DNA of 64,000 nt from Platerodrilus igneus (Eukaryota; Arthropoda; Insecta; Coleoptera; Lycidae), in NCBI GenBank assembly GCA_036346225.1, contig JARFIW010000663.1:372001-436000 (forward strand). Reading direction: 5' to 3'. The notes beneath the pieces were generated by a model. That model worked only from the letters and a program-made list of their open reading frames with translations, was not told the origin of the DNA and did not search any database. The translations under genes were made by a program, and so were the position numbers. This document shows positions 35,456 to 46,908 of the stretch, piece by piece (position 1 is the stretch's first letter; each line of letters opens with the position of its first letter).

Positions 35456-37237
35456 TGTTACGTTTTTTTTTCGTGGCATCCACGTTGGGCGCCAAAAATG
35501 TTACGTTACGTAATTCGTGCGTAACACAAAGAAAATCAAAGAAATGACCGGGATCAATCAGAGAGTAGGGGGGGTTGTAGAAAGCAGACCAACATACAAT
35601 ATACGCGGCTGTAAGGAGTTAGTGATAATACCTGCAAGAAACAAAAAAATAGTTAAGCAAACCTGAAATAAAGAAAAGAATAAGCATAGCAACAATGATA
35701 AGTCTAAATTATTCAGTACTTTGTAGAATGTAAGAAAAAAACTGTTTGGATAATCTATATAATATAACAACGATAAAAGCATTATAAAAATTTTAGTACA
35801 AAGTGAGGTAATATTGGGGAGTAGCAGAAACGTTTCCTCACACACCAATTAAACATAAATCAGACAAAATTTTAACAGAAAAAAAATAAATAGGTAAGCA
35901 CAATTGATATGAGTCATCCAGTATTGTTGATTCTTCTTTTTTTTTAAATAGCATGCAAGTCTATTGTAAAAGGTATCAGAACGACAAAGACATGGCAAAA
36001 CAACGGATAGATATTTAAAGTAATAACAAGTAGGAAATAGTTCAACTTACAAAAAGTCCTTCAGCAACGCTTCCTTGCAATTGAAGTGTGGGATTCACGA
36101 TGTCCTGCACTAACGAAGCACCTCACCCTTGACTGTGAGGGTGTTGATGGAACTTAGTTACACTTTACACTAATCACACCTACGTATTTCACTAGTGTTA
36201 GCAGCAGACATTATCATGCTGATGGAACTATGTAGCATTGATAAATTTCTTGTTAATTCCATTTCCTGAGACAATAATTTCGAAATATTTTGTAACACAA
36301 ATCGAAAAAAAATGGTAATAAAAATTTCGAATCACGGGCTTTCAAGGCACGATGTAATGCATTAAACTAACAGTAACGTGAGGGGTTTTATTTGCTACCT
36401 ATGGTAACAAAGAAAAATCTAATGCTATAACGAAATTTTGCACAAACAACGATCTATTTTAGATTCGTTGGGGTTATAAAATTCAGAAACTACAGTATCA
36501 ACTGTCTTTACAAGTGAATGAGATACCTGTTTATAAGAAGCAACCTTTTTCCTACTACACCTGCTACAACTGTATCATCATTTGATTTTGAAGCACTCAA
36601 GCTTAAAACTGTATTTGGATAATCCAAAGTATGCACTACTCTGATAACAAAAGGACCACAAAAACTAGATCGCACACACAGTTCCAATATAAAAAGACAA
36701 ATCAACTAAAAAAAACACAATTAGGAAAGCACGCGTAATCACTAAGTAAGTCCGTCAATGTTCCGCACAAACACGTTACATATAAAGCATACTTCCTTCA
36801 AATGTAATCAGAACTACACTGCTCTACAGTTAAAATACAACGTTTATTTCACAAGAAAAACAACTAAAATCGTGCTTGTTCATGAACAATTTGAAAATTG
36901 TTACCGCATTAATTCCCACTATTGTCAACGCAAAGAAGAAGCAGTATTTTTAACGTACTTAGTATATCGGAACAAAGAACAAAACTCAACTCCTCGCCTG
37001 TTTATCAATTCGTTGCTATTACAACTTCTTATCGTCTCTTATCTAGACTTGTATATCTACCTAAGCAACAAAATTTATACGAACCGCAAGACAAGGACGA
37101 TGCAATCCACTCATGATAACACGATGCACTCGCCTAAGGAGTTAATAAATATCAAATATAAAAATAGTAATTTGTAGAAATGTATTTATGAATTGAGGAT
37201 AGCGTAAAATGTTAAAATTACAAAAATGCCCGTTACA
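35456..37237 (-). mobile_element. Element F: LTR insertion (5' LTR plus primer-binding site) in LINE 1
   Basis: On the minus strand it starts TGTAACGGGC at 37,237 and ends CGTAACA at 35,456, flanked by AATT on both sides. The LTR (37,237-35,499, 1,739 bp) ends ACGTAACGTAACA; TTTT and a primer-binding site follow (35,494-35,475), then about a dozen bases, then only the last 7-9 bases of a second LTR. All internal coding sequence and nearly the whole 3' LTR are gone. No coding region is recognised inside the LTR. Confidence 0.8.
35475..35494 (-). other. Primer-binding site of element F
   Basis: On the minus strand TGGCGCCCAACGTGGATGCC, four bases after the LTR end. It is the same class of site as in element G. 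Confidence 0.75.
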
Positions 37238-37241
37238 AATT
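37238..37241. other. Target-site duplication AATT, right copy
   Basis: Partner of 35452-35455. Confidence 0.85.
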
Positions 37242-37930
37242 ATTAAATCTAGTTGGTTTCGTATTCAAGAAATTAATACCAAAACCAGCAAAAAATCAGT
37301 TATATAGATAGAATCATTGTCATATGAACCAAACTTAACATTGAAGTCACCGCAAATATAAACACTGTTTTTATGTAGCATACCTAAAATTTTAAATACC
37401 CTGCTGAATGTTTCGCAAAAGAGTTTTAACGATCCTTTATTGGGTGACCTATATGTTGTTATAATAAAAAGATTTAATTGCTTGATATGAATGGCTGCAA
37501 CTTCAGCATGAAATTCACTTGATAATGCATTCATATCAGGCATTGGAACTATTTCGTAAATAGTATTTATATCAACTAAAATAGATACACCACCCCACGC
37601 ATGATTCTGCCTACAATACTAGAAATAGGGATCAAATTATTGATTCTTAAAAATTGAAGTTCATCATAATTGCGATTTATCTCACTGAGACAAAGAACAT
37701 TACAAGACAAATTTTCCTAAGCAAAAAACGCCTCCATGCCATTAACCTTATTTTTAACTGATTGTATATTAATAACAAAAATATTTAATGCGATTAAGGG
37801 TACACCCTTAAACCAATTTTTAGTTTTTCCCAGTTTCATTAGTTGTTCATTTATTAGAATACCCTTGATAATTACCTCTATCATTATTAGACAATGTAGA
37901 GGGTAACACTCCATCTCCATTAAAAATGGT
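37242..37930 (-). pseudogene. LINE 1 ORF2: endonuclease, N-terminal part
   Basis: In broken frames: ALNIFVINIQSVKNKVNGME (the NIQS entry of the endonuclease), a CLSEIN-like site near 37,690, then AAIHIKQLNLFIITTYRSPN and VYICGDFNVKFGS (the GDFN catalytic motif). The end (FLNTKPTRFNN in the third frame) joins across element F to CLDNVFTN. A stop near 37,717 and a frame change near 37,540-37,700 disable it. Confidence 0.82.
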
Positions 37931-37961
37931 TTGTCATATAGTCCTAAAAACCCTCCCTATT

Positions 37962-38815
37962 CTAATGTAAACTTAATTTCTTAGATCTAAAAGGTTTTAC
38001 TAAAATATGATTCCCCCATAGTTCCTGCGAGAGCACTTTTTCAATATCATCCATTTTAACTCCAAGCTTAAAGGATTTGTAACCATCATATTTAGTTTGT
38101 AGTGGATTGCAGGAAACAACTTGAATGCCACCATTAGCAAGATGCTTAATAATATCTTCATTGCTAAATTTCGGATCCACCCTTGAAACAAAAATGAAGG
38201 ATGATTTAGCCACACCATACACTGTAGATTCAATATTATTACCAATAATTAAAGGTTTTTTTATATTTCTTGGCTTCCTAGATAAGGCACCAACTAATTT
38301 AGTTCCATATTTTTTAGGACTTTTAGATTTTTCGAGATTAATTACGATACCCATAATTTTACGTTGTTTATTTTCAAGTACAGTAATAGATTCCTTTTTC
38401 AGGTTAGGATCCTTATTTACTTCTGCCAGGGAAACAGCTGTACTATCGCTCAGGCTTGCGCATTCATCTTGTTTACAAGTTTGGGCTTTAACCTTACCTT
38501 GTTTACATTCCAATTTTCACCGGATGCACAAGAAGCGTCATGATTAACAATATCATATGTTTGCACCTTCAAGTTTACTAGTGAATCTTTGATTGTATTC
38601 GTATCATTAGAATTGGATCCCATAGCTTGCGGATAAGAGAGCTTGCCTTTTTTTAACGTTTGGTTTTCCTGATAAATGTAATTAAACTTGTCTCTTATTA
38701 GCATATTGTTTTCTTTTAATAAAGCAATTTCACTACGCAAAGCTCTGACAAGCATGTGGCCTGGTGCAGAAGAATTCCTTTGGTTTTTGTAGTAGAAACC
38801 ATCACTGGAGTACAT
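37962..38815 (-). pseudogene. LINE 1 ORF1 (coiled coil and RNA-binding-like domain)
   Basis: The amino part (from MYSSDGFYYKNQRNSSAP) has a heptad-like LRSEIALLKENNMLIRDKF stretch, probably a coiled coil. A one-base frameshift near 38,500 leads into the second part, which carries SSFIFVSRVDPKFSNEDIIK and ELWGNHILVKPFRSK, resembling the RNA-recognition-type fold in ORF1 of jockey-group LINEs. ORF1 proteins bind element RNA and form the particle. It lies just upstream of ORF2. Confidence 0.72.
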
Positions 38816-38873
38816 GCTAGGGAATCAAGGAGAACTTTTTGGTTAGTATTCTTCCTTAGTCGGTCGACCCTTA

Positions 38874-39842
38874 AGATGATTTATAGGATATGGTTTCGAA
38901 ATAACATCATCACGGTATGTAATTATTTTCATTCTGAATTTAAATTCATTCTTTTTGATTTTGTAGTGCAAGTTTTAGTTATTGAGTTTTGTAAAGTTTT
39001 AGTTACTAATAAGTATTGCAAAGCTTTTAGTTATTAAGTATTTCAAGTTGAAATGTGATGCCCTTGTCGTGAACAACAAAATTTAAGCGTTCATGTTCGT
39101 ATGGAAATCAAGTTTATAATCCCAGGCACATGTATATAAAGTATAAGTAGTTTTAAGCGACGCAAATACACACAGGAAGACGCATAGTTAGCGTAGAAAC
39201 CAGGAACACATGCATTAGGTAAATAGTAAATATTTAATACCCTGTAGATAGAGTTTTAGTTAATTTAGGCAAGGCAGATAATGATATTTTTTAGTGAAAG
39301 CACACGTATTTTATATGTAAACATAATAAAGTGTAATTAAACACGCATTCAAAAGAGTTCCAAACAATTAGGTTAATACGGAGATAAAAATAGAGCTTCA
39401 GGAAGCACAATGTGAATGCGTACAAGTAGTTAATAACTGTGATAAAAAGAGGTGATTAAAAATTGCGTAAATAACATGCAGATATGAAAATTAAAAGTCG
39501 AATTGCATCAGTTGTTTATGGAAAAGCAATTAGATTCATTAAAACACCGCATGTTTGATAACGAAGACAGCTGCGACCAGGCCACAATTATTTGAAATCA
39601 TAGAAAATTACATCAGAAACTACTTTAAATGCGAATATTTGATTCGTTAAAAATGAGCGACGAGTTTGTAGACCATACCCACTGACGGAGTAGGAGAGAA
39701 ATGATATATTAGCAGGTACAGTGATAACGAGGTCAGTTTTGAACTCAACAAAGACCGAGGTGCGCCACTATGAAATAAAGTGATATGTAATAATAATTCA
39801 AAGTGAAAAATTGTATAAGTGCTAAAATGAAAATTACGATTG
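38874..39842. other. AT-rich unassigned DNA
   Basis: No recognised gene. I did not find the rest of CFDP2-like copy i here, so LINE 1 does not simply split that copy. Confidence 0.45.
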
Positions 39843-40030
39843 CCGATTAAACGGCTTCGAGTCAGGGGACAATGATAATAAGAATTCTATTCTGAAGCCG
39901 GGGAGAAAAATAAACTACGATTTCCGAGTCCTGGGGGAGAATGACAATACAATTTCCAAGTCAGGGGAAAATAAATGATGATAATCCAATTCTAAGTTTG
40001 GGGAAATTGATAAAAAGGAATAAGTCTAAA
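39843..40030 (+). repeat. Degenerate GAGTCAGGGGA-type tandem repeat
   Basis: Motifs such as CGAGTCAGGGGACAATGATA, CCGAGTCCTGGGGGAGAATGA and CCAAGTCAGGGGAAAATAAA recur every ~45-55 bases with AATTC-like spacers. The copies are strongly diverged. Confidence 0.55.
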
Positions 40031-40892
40031 TGAGACGACAATAATTTGGGGTGCATAAGTATAAGTTTAATAATGGTAGTCCAGAGGGTGATGGCAATAA
40101 TTTAAATGCAATGGTTCAAACGTGTGGATAAACAATATTTCGAATGGGCATGTAATAATCCTGAATTGGGGGAAAATAATTTTTATTCAAATGGATGGCT
40201 TAATGCATGGGAAATATTAGCTGATTATGGGTGCGTCAATGCGAAGAAAATAGACCAGGTTAGATTTTAGTTATAAGAGATTATTTTTCTAATTTTTTTT
40301 ATTTGAATATTGAATTTGCTTAATATAAATTAATGTGACGAAGTTCACCAAAACGAAGGATTTGAATACGTATAAAGTGCGTGATAAGATAAGAGGTTTT
40401 GAACGTTCTACACTTCTTTTAATAGGGTTTTTTGGTGACTTTGGGGTTGAGTAAAAATTATATGATTTTTGACAAATGAGATTTACAACATTAATTAATT
40501 GAAAAGTGTATTTTAAATAATTTACAAAAACTGTACATAATATTTGTTTCATTATATAGAATCGAATTAACTGAATTTTATAATTACAAATAAATACTAG
40601 TCGAGGTCATAAGATAAAGTTAATGGGAGTGATTTGATAATTTAAACAATCAAGGAGGAGCTATAAGTTGAATACGAAATTGATAACAAGTAAAGCGGTA
40701 ACGTATCAAATTTTGTTATTGGTAGACAACGTTGGTTCAAGATAAAATCCAGTTAAGTTTCTGAAGAGAGCTTATAGCAACATTAATAAGACAGCCCAAC
40801 GTCGGAGAACGATAATTACAATTCTTGTTTATACATAGCAATATAAATATGGTCGCCCAAGCGATGGGGCACGAATAATTTAGGGAGCATAG

Positions 40893-40895
<3 letters not shown>

Positions 40896-40935
<40 letters not shown>
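40896..40935. repeat. (AT)n microsatellite
   Basis: About 40 bases of AT dinucleotides. Confidence 0.9.
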
Positions 40936-40938
<3 letters not shown>

Positions 40939-41089
40939 ATTAGTGAACGATGTTAGGATTTATGGACGTAATAATTGAGGCATTGCTTTTGTTCTGAATG
41001 ACTTAAATTGGTAGCGGCAAAATGTTTATTTTCGGTGCGGGAGTATGTGTTGGTGATTATCAATTATTTAAGAATTAGGTTGTTTTTTT

Positions 41090-41742
41090 AGGGTTCTGTA
41101 TCTTATAAGGTATAATGAAACCTTTATAAGATCACCCTCGTGTCCGTCCGTCCGTCTGTCACAGAGGTTTTTCTCGAAAACTATGTAACGTAGGAATTTG
41201 AAATTTGGTACAATGCTAGGTCTTTATGGCGCGCACATATATCGACAGTCAGAAAATAGAAAAACAATATTTTTAGATTAAATTGGCGGGGGTTAATTCG
41301 GTCAAAAGAAAAAAAGTTTTAATAAATATATCGTATAAGGTATCATTTGAAGGACGATTCTAAAAGGCTTCTAAAACTATTTTTTTTTTATAATTTTGGG
41401 TCCAGTAGTCTTCATGATATAGCTCAAAATGTGCCAAAATGATGCCCCCCCCCCTGTTCTCCTACATTTCCAAAGCTAAAATTTTGATTTTTAATAGGGA
41501 TAGTAGCTATTGAGTCATAGATTAACGGATAACTGCCGGTTGTTTGACAGTGTAAGAGTTGCTGGGAAAAATTTTTTAAACACCGTAATAGACAACATAC
41601 TAATGTACCAGTGCAATGCGGGGCAATATATTCATTTTTCAGTTATCACAATCAAATTTGGATAAGATTTAAATATACATAGAAAATAAAAACAGCTTAA
41701 TTTGGTTTATTGATTGCTCATTGTAGTATTGATATGGAACCC
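41090..41742 (+). mobile_element. GGAACCCT-ended repeat, near complete copy
   Basis: Begins AGGGTTCTGTATC and ends GATATGGAACCCT, so the ends are inverted repeats with two mismatches in 13. The interior contains GTGTCCGTCCGTCCGTCTGT, AAACTATGTAACGTAGGAAT and TATATCGACAGTCAG. It encodes no protein and is probably a non-autonomous DNA element. The first ~285 bp are repeated in inverted orientation at 30835-31119. The sequence just after the end (GTGCGAGCTCGACTCACTC) also resembles the usual neighbourhood of this repeat in other insects, so the true end might be further out. Confidence 0.7.
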
Positions 41743-44700
41743 TAATAGTGCGAGCTCGACTCACTCTTGGCTAACTTAAACTGTTTTTTCTTTAAATTTG
41801 GGTTAATTAAGATACGATATTAATACTTTTAGGTAAGTATGTAACTTTAGGTTTACTATGAGAATTACGAGCAGTTGTTTTTAGTGTTGAATTTGTTTTT
41901 TTTGTCTGGTTGTTATTTCAGAGGGCTAGCGACCTAAAAATGGCAGCTCGCCATTTTTGAAGTAATTTTGTTGTTCAGCCGGATTATATTGGGGTTATTG
42001 AATTTTTTTTGTGTTTGGGAATACTGTGCTTTGTACAAATTTTTTTTTAATTAGGGTTTTTTTTTGTATGTTTTGTTGTGAGTTTTTTGAATGAGTGAGT
42101 GCATTTTTTTTTATTTTTCAGAGCTTCCTTATTGTTGGTATTTGTAAGACCCCCGTCTACTCACTGGTTGAGCCCCCCCTTTTTTTTCTTTGGTTTTTTT
42201 TTGTTAGACTACGTCGATGTTCGTAGCAAAGTACTCGTAAGTATCTAATCATAAATTTACATTTTATATTCTGTTAATAAAGAGAAACAACATACTTTCA
42301 ATAGTCTTACTTATACGTTCTTTCATATTGAAGTACTAAATGTTTTTCATTTTATACTAAAAACTATACCAAAAAATGCATAAGTATATAATTTATGCTC
42401 AATAATTATTTAGTGGAAAATTGTATTTTTATATTTCAAATTTAACAGCTGACTGTTTAACTCATATGTATTATTTGGTTTAAACGTTAAAGAGCTTTTT
42501 GATTGTGATAAAACGCTTAATAAAATAGTTTAAAAACATCATTTTATTAGAAAGTGATGTCACATAGGGAGGTTACTAAATGTGATTAATACATGATACA
42601 CAGTAGACAGTCTTTATCCAGAAACCTTGAATGGTGATCTTAAAGATTAATTGTGAAGAAAATAGTATCTAACCAATTCTGGGACAAGTATTTAGAACTA
42701 CTAAAATTTTAAAATTCGGTGGTTTTTAACTAAAACAAACTAAGAGCATGTGATTGAAACCTGTAGTATCGAGTTGATATAACTACTGATTACACTAATA
42801 GAATTAAAAGTAGTATGAGTTTCAACAATTTGATAGTCTAAGATTTGATACTGTTAAATGTAAAACAATAAATAAATCAACTTTAAGCAGCATCTCTGCT
42901 ATGTAAATAATCAAACGAATTTTCACATCTACCAAAGGTTAATCAATGTTTGATTATTCATTTTGACAAACTCGTCACTGATTAATAAATACGGAAAGGA
43001 GTTTTAATCGGATGAAAATTTAAATCAGTTAAAATATGTTTCGAATATTTTCAAGGTTTGATAAATATTAAAGACCAAGATTTATTAATAAAAACCAATA
43101 TTTGCAAAGATCTAGTATCGCAATTCATTTATAGAACAAAATTTGTTATTAAACAAATACTTTTCCTGGACAGTATTTCAAGGTTTAACTACTATTGAGC
43201 TATAGGGCACTCAAAAATACAAGCACATGCCTAGTTTAAAATAAAAACTCCTTGTCACTAATAAAATAACATAGAAATAAATGAAAATTAAACCAGGGTG
43301 AACACAAACTTAAAACTACTAGAGTGGCTAATCTTAATGATAACTTGCAGTCTTAATATTTGGTTCGACTTTTACTTATGGTAAACACTACTGCAATTTA
43401 CTATAAAAACAACTTACCAATAGTTTCAACAATTCATTGAAATTATGAAGAATCCTGCTAAATTATGAGTAGATGCAAAATGTAAACACACAAAGAACTG
43501 ATACTAAACACTACATTATGTTTCAGATTAATAACCAAGCCTGATAAATTTACTAATATAAATTGTAAATTATGCCAAGCACGAACATTTTTCGAAAACC
43601 CGTTTTATGACACCTCTTATTGAACTTTTAAATCATCACTTCAGCATCGCACTGCAACAAATTGACTGACATTCTTCGAATTCCTTGGGAATTTCCTAAC
43701 CCCAAAACCGTTACGTCAATGTTGTCACATCTTTAAAGAATTAATAAAATTTTATCTTAGATAAGATATAAAAGATAGCAAATGCTGGAAAGGAACCAAT
43801 AAGTAGTGCACTTACTCACACGAGATCCTAAAACGTTTCTTCAAATAGATTTCGCTTAATAAATTTGCTCTATTACTCTCTCGAGTGGTTTGAATTATGG
43901 CAACAACACTAAAACATACCAAAGAAATGAAAGAATTGAATTTGTATCATTCCTTAAAGATATGCTATTTATTATTTAGTAACATAATCTTGTAAAAGTG
44001 TTTCACAAATTGTCTTAATTTTTATTTAATTAATAGTCTTTACTCAATGTAGATGTTGCAAGGCTTGCATTTGGTTTTCAGTTATAAGCTCAACAAAACT
44101 TAGTTATATAAGAAAAGAGACACTCGGCTTAAATTAATTAAATACGCGAAATATTATCGTTTCAATTAGTTAAAGTAGTTGAATTAATTAAATACCTAAT
44201 TACTACCTTGTCAATTATTAGCGATAATCTGAAAACCGTAGATAAATGTCGCGATGTACAGCAATAATAGAAATATGCTTTCTCGTCTGCTCTAACATAA
44301 TCACTTTATTTATCAGATCTCACTATTTTGCTTCTCTTTTACAAAAAAATGATAACCGACTACGGAGTGAAATACAGTTGAGTACCTTTAAAGTTACAGA
44401 ATTCTTCCATAAAAAATCCCTACTATGTTAATAGATACGATATATACTGACCAGTACATAAGATACTAATTACAAAAAGAGATATAACATAAACGATCAC
44501 TACAAAGTGGATATTCATTGAAAAAAAGAACGTAGTTAGGCTTTAAAACTGAAAAAGAAAACATATTTAAAATATTCGTTTCTGAAACATTTATATGGCG
44601 ATTTGAATAACATAAACAATTATTTAAATATCATTATATTTCTGTTGGGAAAGTATATTAGCGGATTTTGACACCGTTTAGATCTCAGTTTGGGAATTTT

Positions 44701-46310
44701 AAAATTACAAATTTATATAGCAGTCTAGAAGTCCGAAGCACAAAAAACACATTTATGACACCATTCAGAAAGCTATTGAAGCTGTACGAGAATACAGCAT
44801 TTACTTATAGCTTAAAGGATGTGACGTTTTGACTTTTAATAAAAGAAGAGAAACAGCAACCCCTTAAGACGGCAAACAAAAAATATAGGTACTAAACTCG
44901 TTCTATAAGCAAAATTCTCGCGAACAACTGCCGTAGAGACATCTGCCAGTAGCATTAGAGACTTGATACAACAGCATAAAGATGCATAAAATTCAAGGTC
45001 CAAGGAAATGATTTGAGAAAAAACTAAAGACGGATAACGCCCTATATTTTATTTCACGCACGTACCCTCAACGTGAAATGTTTAGTGGACACTGGCGAAG
45101 TTCTTTGCTTACATCTAAAACACAAAGTACTAGTTAGAAAAACCTTACACACTATCAATTGTACTTCGCAATCGACTTTATCATCAATATCCACGGTACT
45201 CTCGCACATTGGATTTGAATGACGAATTAAAATCGAGAAACATCTGGTTTATAATGCAAACAGTAATAAATATCGGGACTTTACACCCATTTGTATTAAA
45301 TTTAGGAAATTACAGATAAACAATCGAGAAATAACAGGCATATTACTATTATTTATACAAATTTACAGAAGTTCGAAAACCAGAGACTCGTAAATGTAAC
45401 CATAAAAATGTGTTCGAAACGTAGACAAATGGCACAGTTTTCGGTATCAATGTAAATACATCAGAACAAATTACCGTTTACAAGGATAAAACACATTGGC
45501 CTGGAAGATCGAGATCGTACAATAACCCAGAGGCGTTGAAACCTATAAAACCCAAAGATAAAAAAGAGATCATCTTCAGCGATTCGAGACCAGACATCAG
45601 AGCAAAGCTTTGAATTCGATTGACACGCAACCACAGAAAAAACGGAGGGCTATTCGCCAATTATTTGAAGAAAGGATGCAAACGTCACATTTGCAGGGCG
45701 CAGAACACAACTAGCATAAGCTGTTCTACTTTTACGCCCAACTACAAACGCGAAACCCTACAGCAATAACACATCAAAATTTACTGAGGGTTGCAACAAG
45801 TCAATTCTAAGCTCGTTCTTTAAAAGCCTAACCGACATCGAATCTAAGTTAACAGCGTAAGAATAACAACTTCTTGACATCTATTTAACAACTAAACAGT
45901 ACAAAAACATATACGAAGGCAGGTATTTAAAAAATTTTCACAGATCGCAAGCCGTTGACTTTTACTTTTATAAAAATTTGAAAAATGTTCTCCAAAACAA
46001 TTCAAACAACTTGTCTATAGAAGCCAAAATTTAACATATATATATATATATTAAATGTACTTGATAGGAAAACCGCATTTTGCAGGTTTCAGCGTATTTG
46101 TTAAACTTTAGCGGTGCAGGTTTTAGTTACTTGCTTGTCTGAATAGAGGGCGCAATATAGTACACAGAATAAACAAATGTTAAAATAATATAATTAATTT
46201 TAAATTAACAATGTAAATTAATTAATAACACTGCTTACCTTTTAATATAATGCATACTAGTAAGCTATAGGTATATCCAGTATGATATTTATAAACCAGT
46301 CTGAATTTAT
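41743..46310. other. AT-rich unassigned DNA
   Basis: About 4.5 kb with no recognised gene. Between 41,930 and 42,210 the plus strand is T-rich with a small hairpin (AAAAATGGCAGCTCGCCATT). Around 45,060-45,130 a frame contains CLVDTGEVL, faintly like a retropepsin site, but without support on either side. A short (TA)n run lies at 46,036-46,051. Confidence 0.45.
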
Positions 46311-46908
46311 CAGGAATGCGGTATATCGCTCTTGCTCAACTTCTGTAATAGAGTTCGCTTGTTACCTTTAAACAAAGACACAAGATAGAGGTACGACATT
46401 AAATCGGGATTGAAAAGGAACCGACAGGTAAAACTCCATTACATTCTATAATGTACTCCCGCAAAGTTGTCTAAGATCGGTAGTCACGTCGAAAATCATA
46501 TCATTGCGGCACTTCTAATAACTTGAAAATTTCACCTCCGCTTGTACGTTACGTGTTCTCATTTTTTGTAAATGTCGTGTCCCGTTCTACAATCCGTGGA
46601 AACCAGGGATGCGGTATGTCGCTCTAGCTCAACTTCTATAATAGAGTTCGCTTGTTTCCTTTCCTAAAACTTTAAACAAAGACACAAGATAGAAGTATGA
46701 TATTAAATCGGGATTCAAAAGGAACCGACAGGAAAACTCCATTACATTCTATAATGTACTTTCGCAAAGTTGTCTAAGATAGGTGGTCACATCGAAAATC
46801 ATATCATTGCGGCGCTTCCAATAACTTGAAAATTTCACCTCCGCTTGTACGTTAGGTGCCTTCATTTTTTGTAAATGTCGTGTCCCGTTCTACGACGTGT
46901 AAAAACCA
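46311..46908 (+). repeat. Tandem duplication of a ~300-bp unit
   Basis: Unit 1 (46311-46603) and unit 2 (46604-46908) both run from ATGCGGTAT through TAATAGAGTTCGCTTG, AATCATATCATTGCGGC and TTTCACCTCCGCTTGTACGT to GTCGTGTCCCGTTCTAC. They differ by roughly 8-10 percent plus a ~12-bp indel. No reading frame spans them. It could be a small satellite array or a duplicated element. Confidence 0.88.

Larger units (their letters stand above)
33031..38873 (-). mobile_element. Jockey-like LINE 1, interrupted by an LTR insertion
   Basis: A two-ORF non-LTR retrotransposon on the minus strand. The 5' end is near AAGGGTCGACCGACTAAGG at about 38,873, ORF1 is at 38,815-37,962, ORF2 runs from about 37,930 to 33,248, and the 3' end carries a short TAAATTAAATTAAA-type tail at 33,031. 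The tail abuts the CFDP2-like copy i, into which it inserted. Removing element F (35456-37237) makes ORF2 continuous through the endonuclease. Confidence 0.82.

Noticed and set aside
36758..37177. Open frame of 139 codons inside element F
   Set aside because: Lies within the LTR, on the strand opposite to the element, and has no recognisable domain.
38125..38547. Plus-strand open frame of 140 codons
   Set aside because: Antisense to LINE 1 ORF1; no motifs of its own.
45060..45130. Retropepsin-like CLVDTGEVL
   Set aside because: A single short match without conserved neighbours on either side; could be chance.
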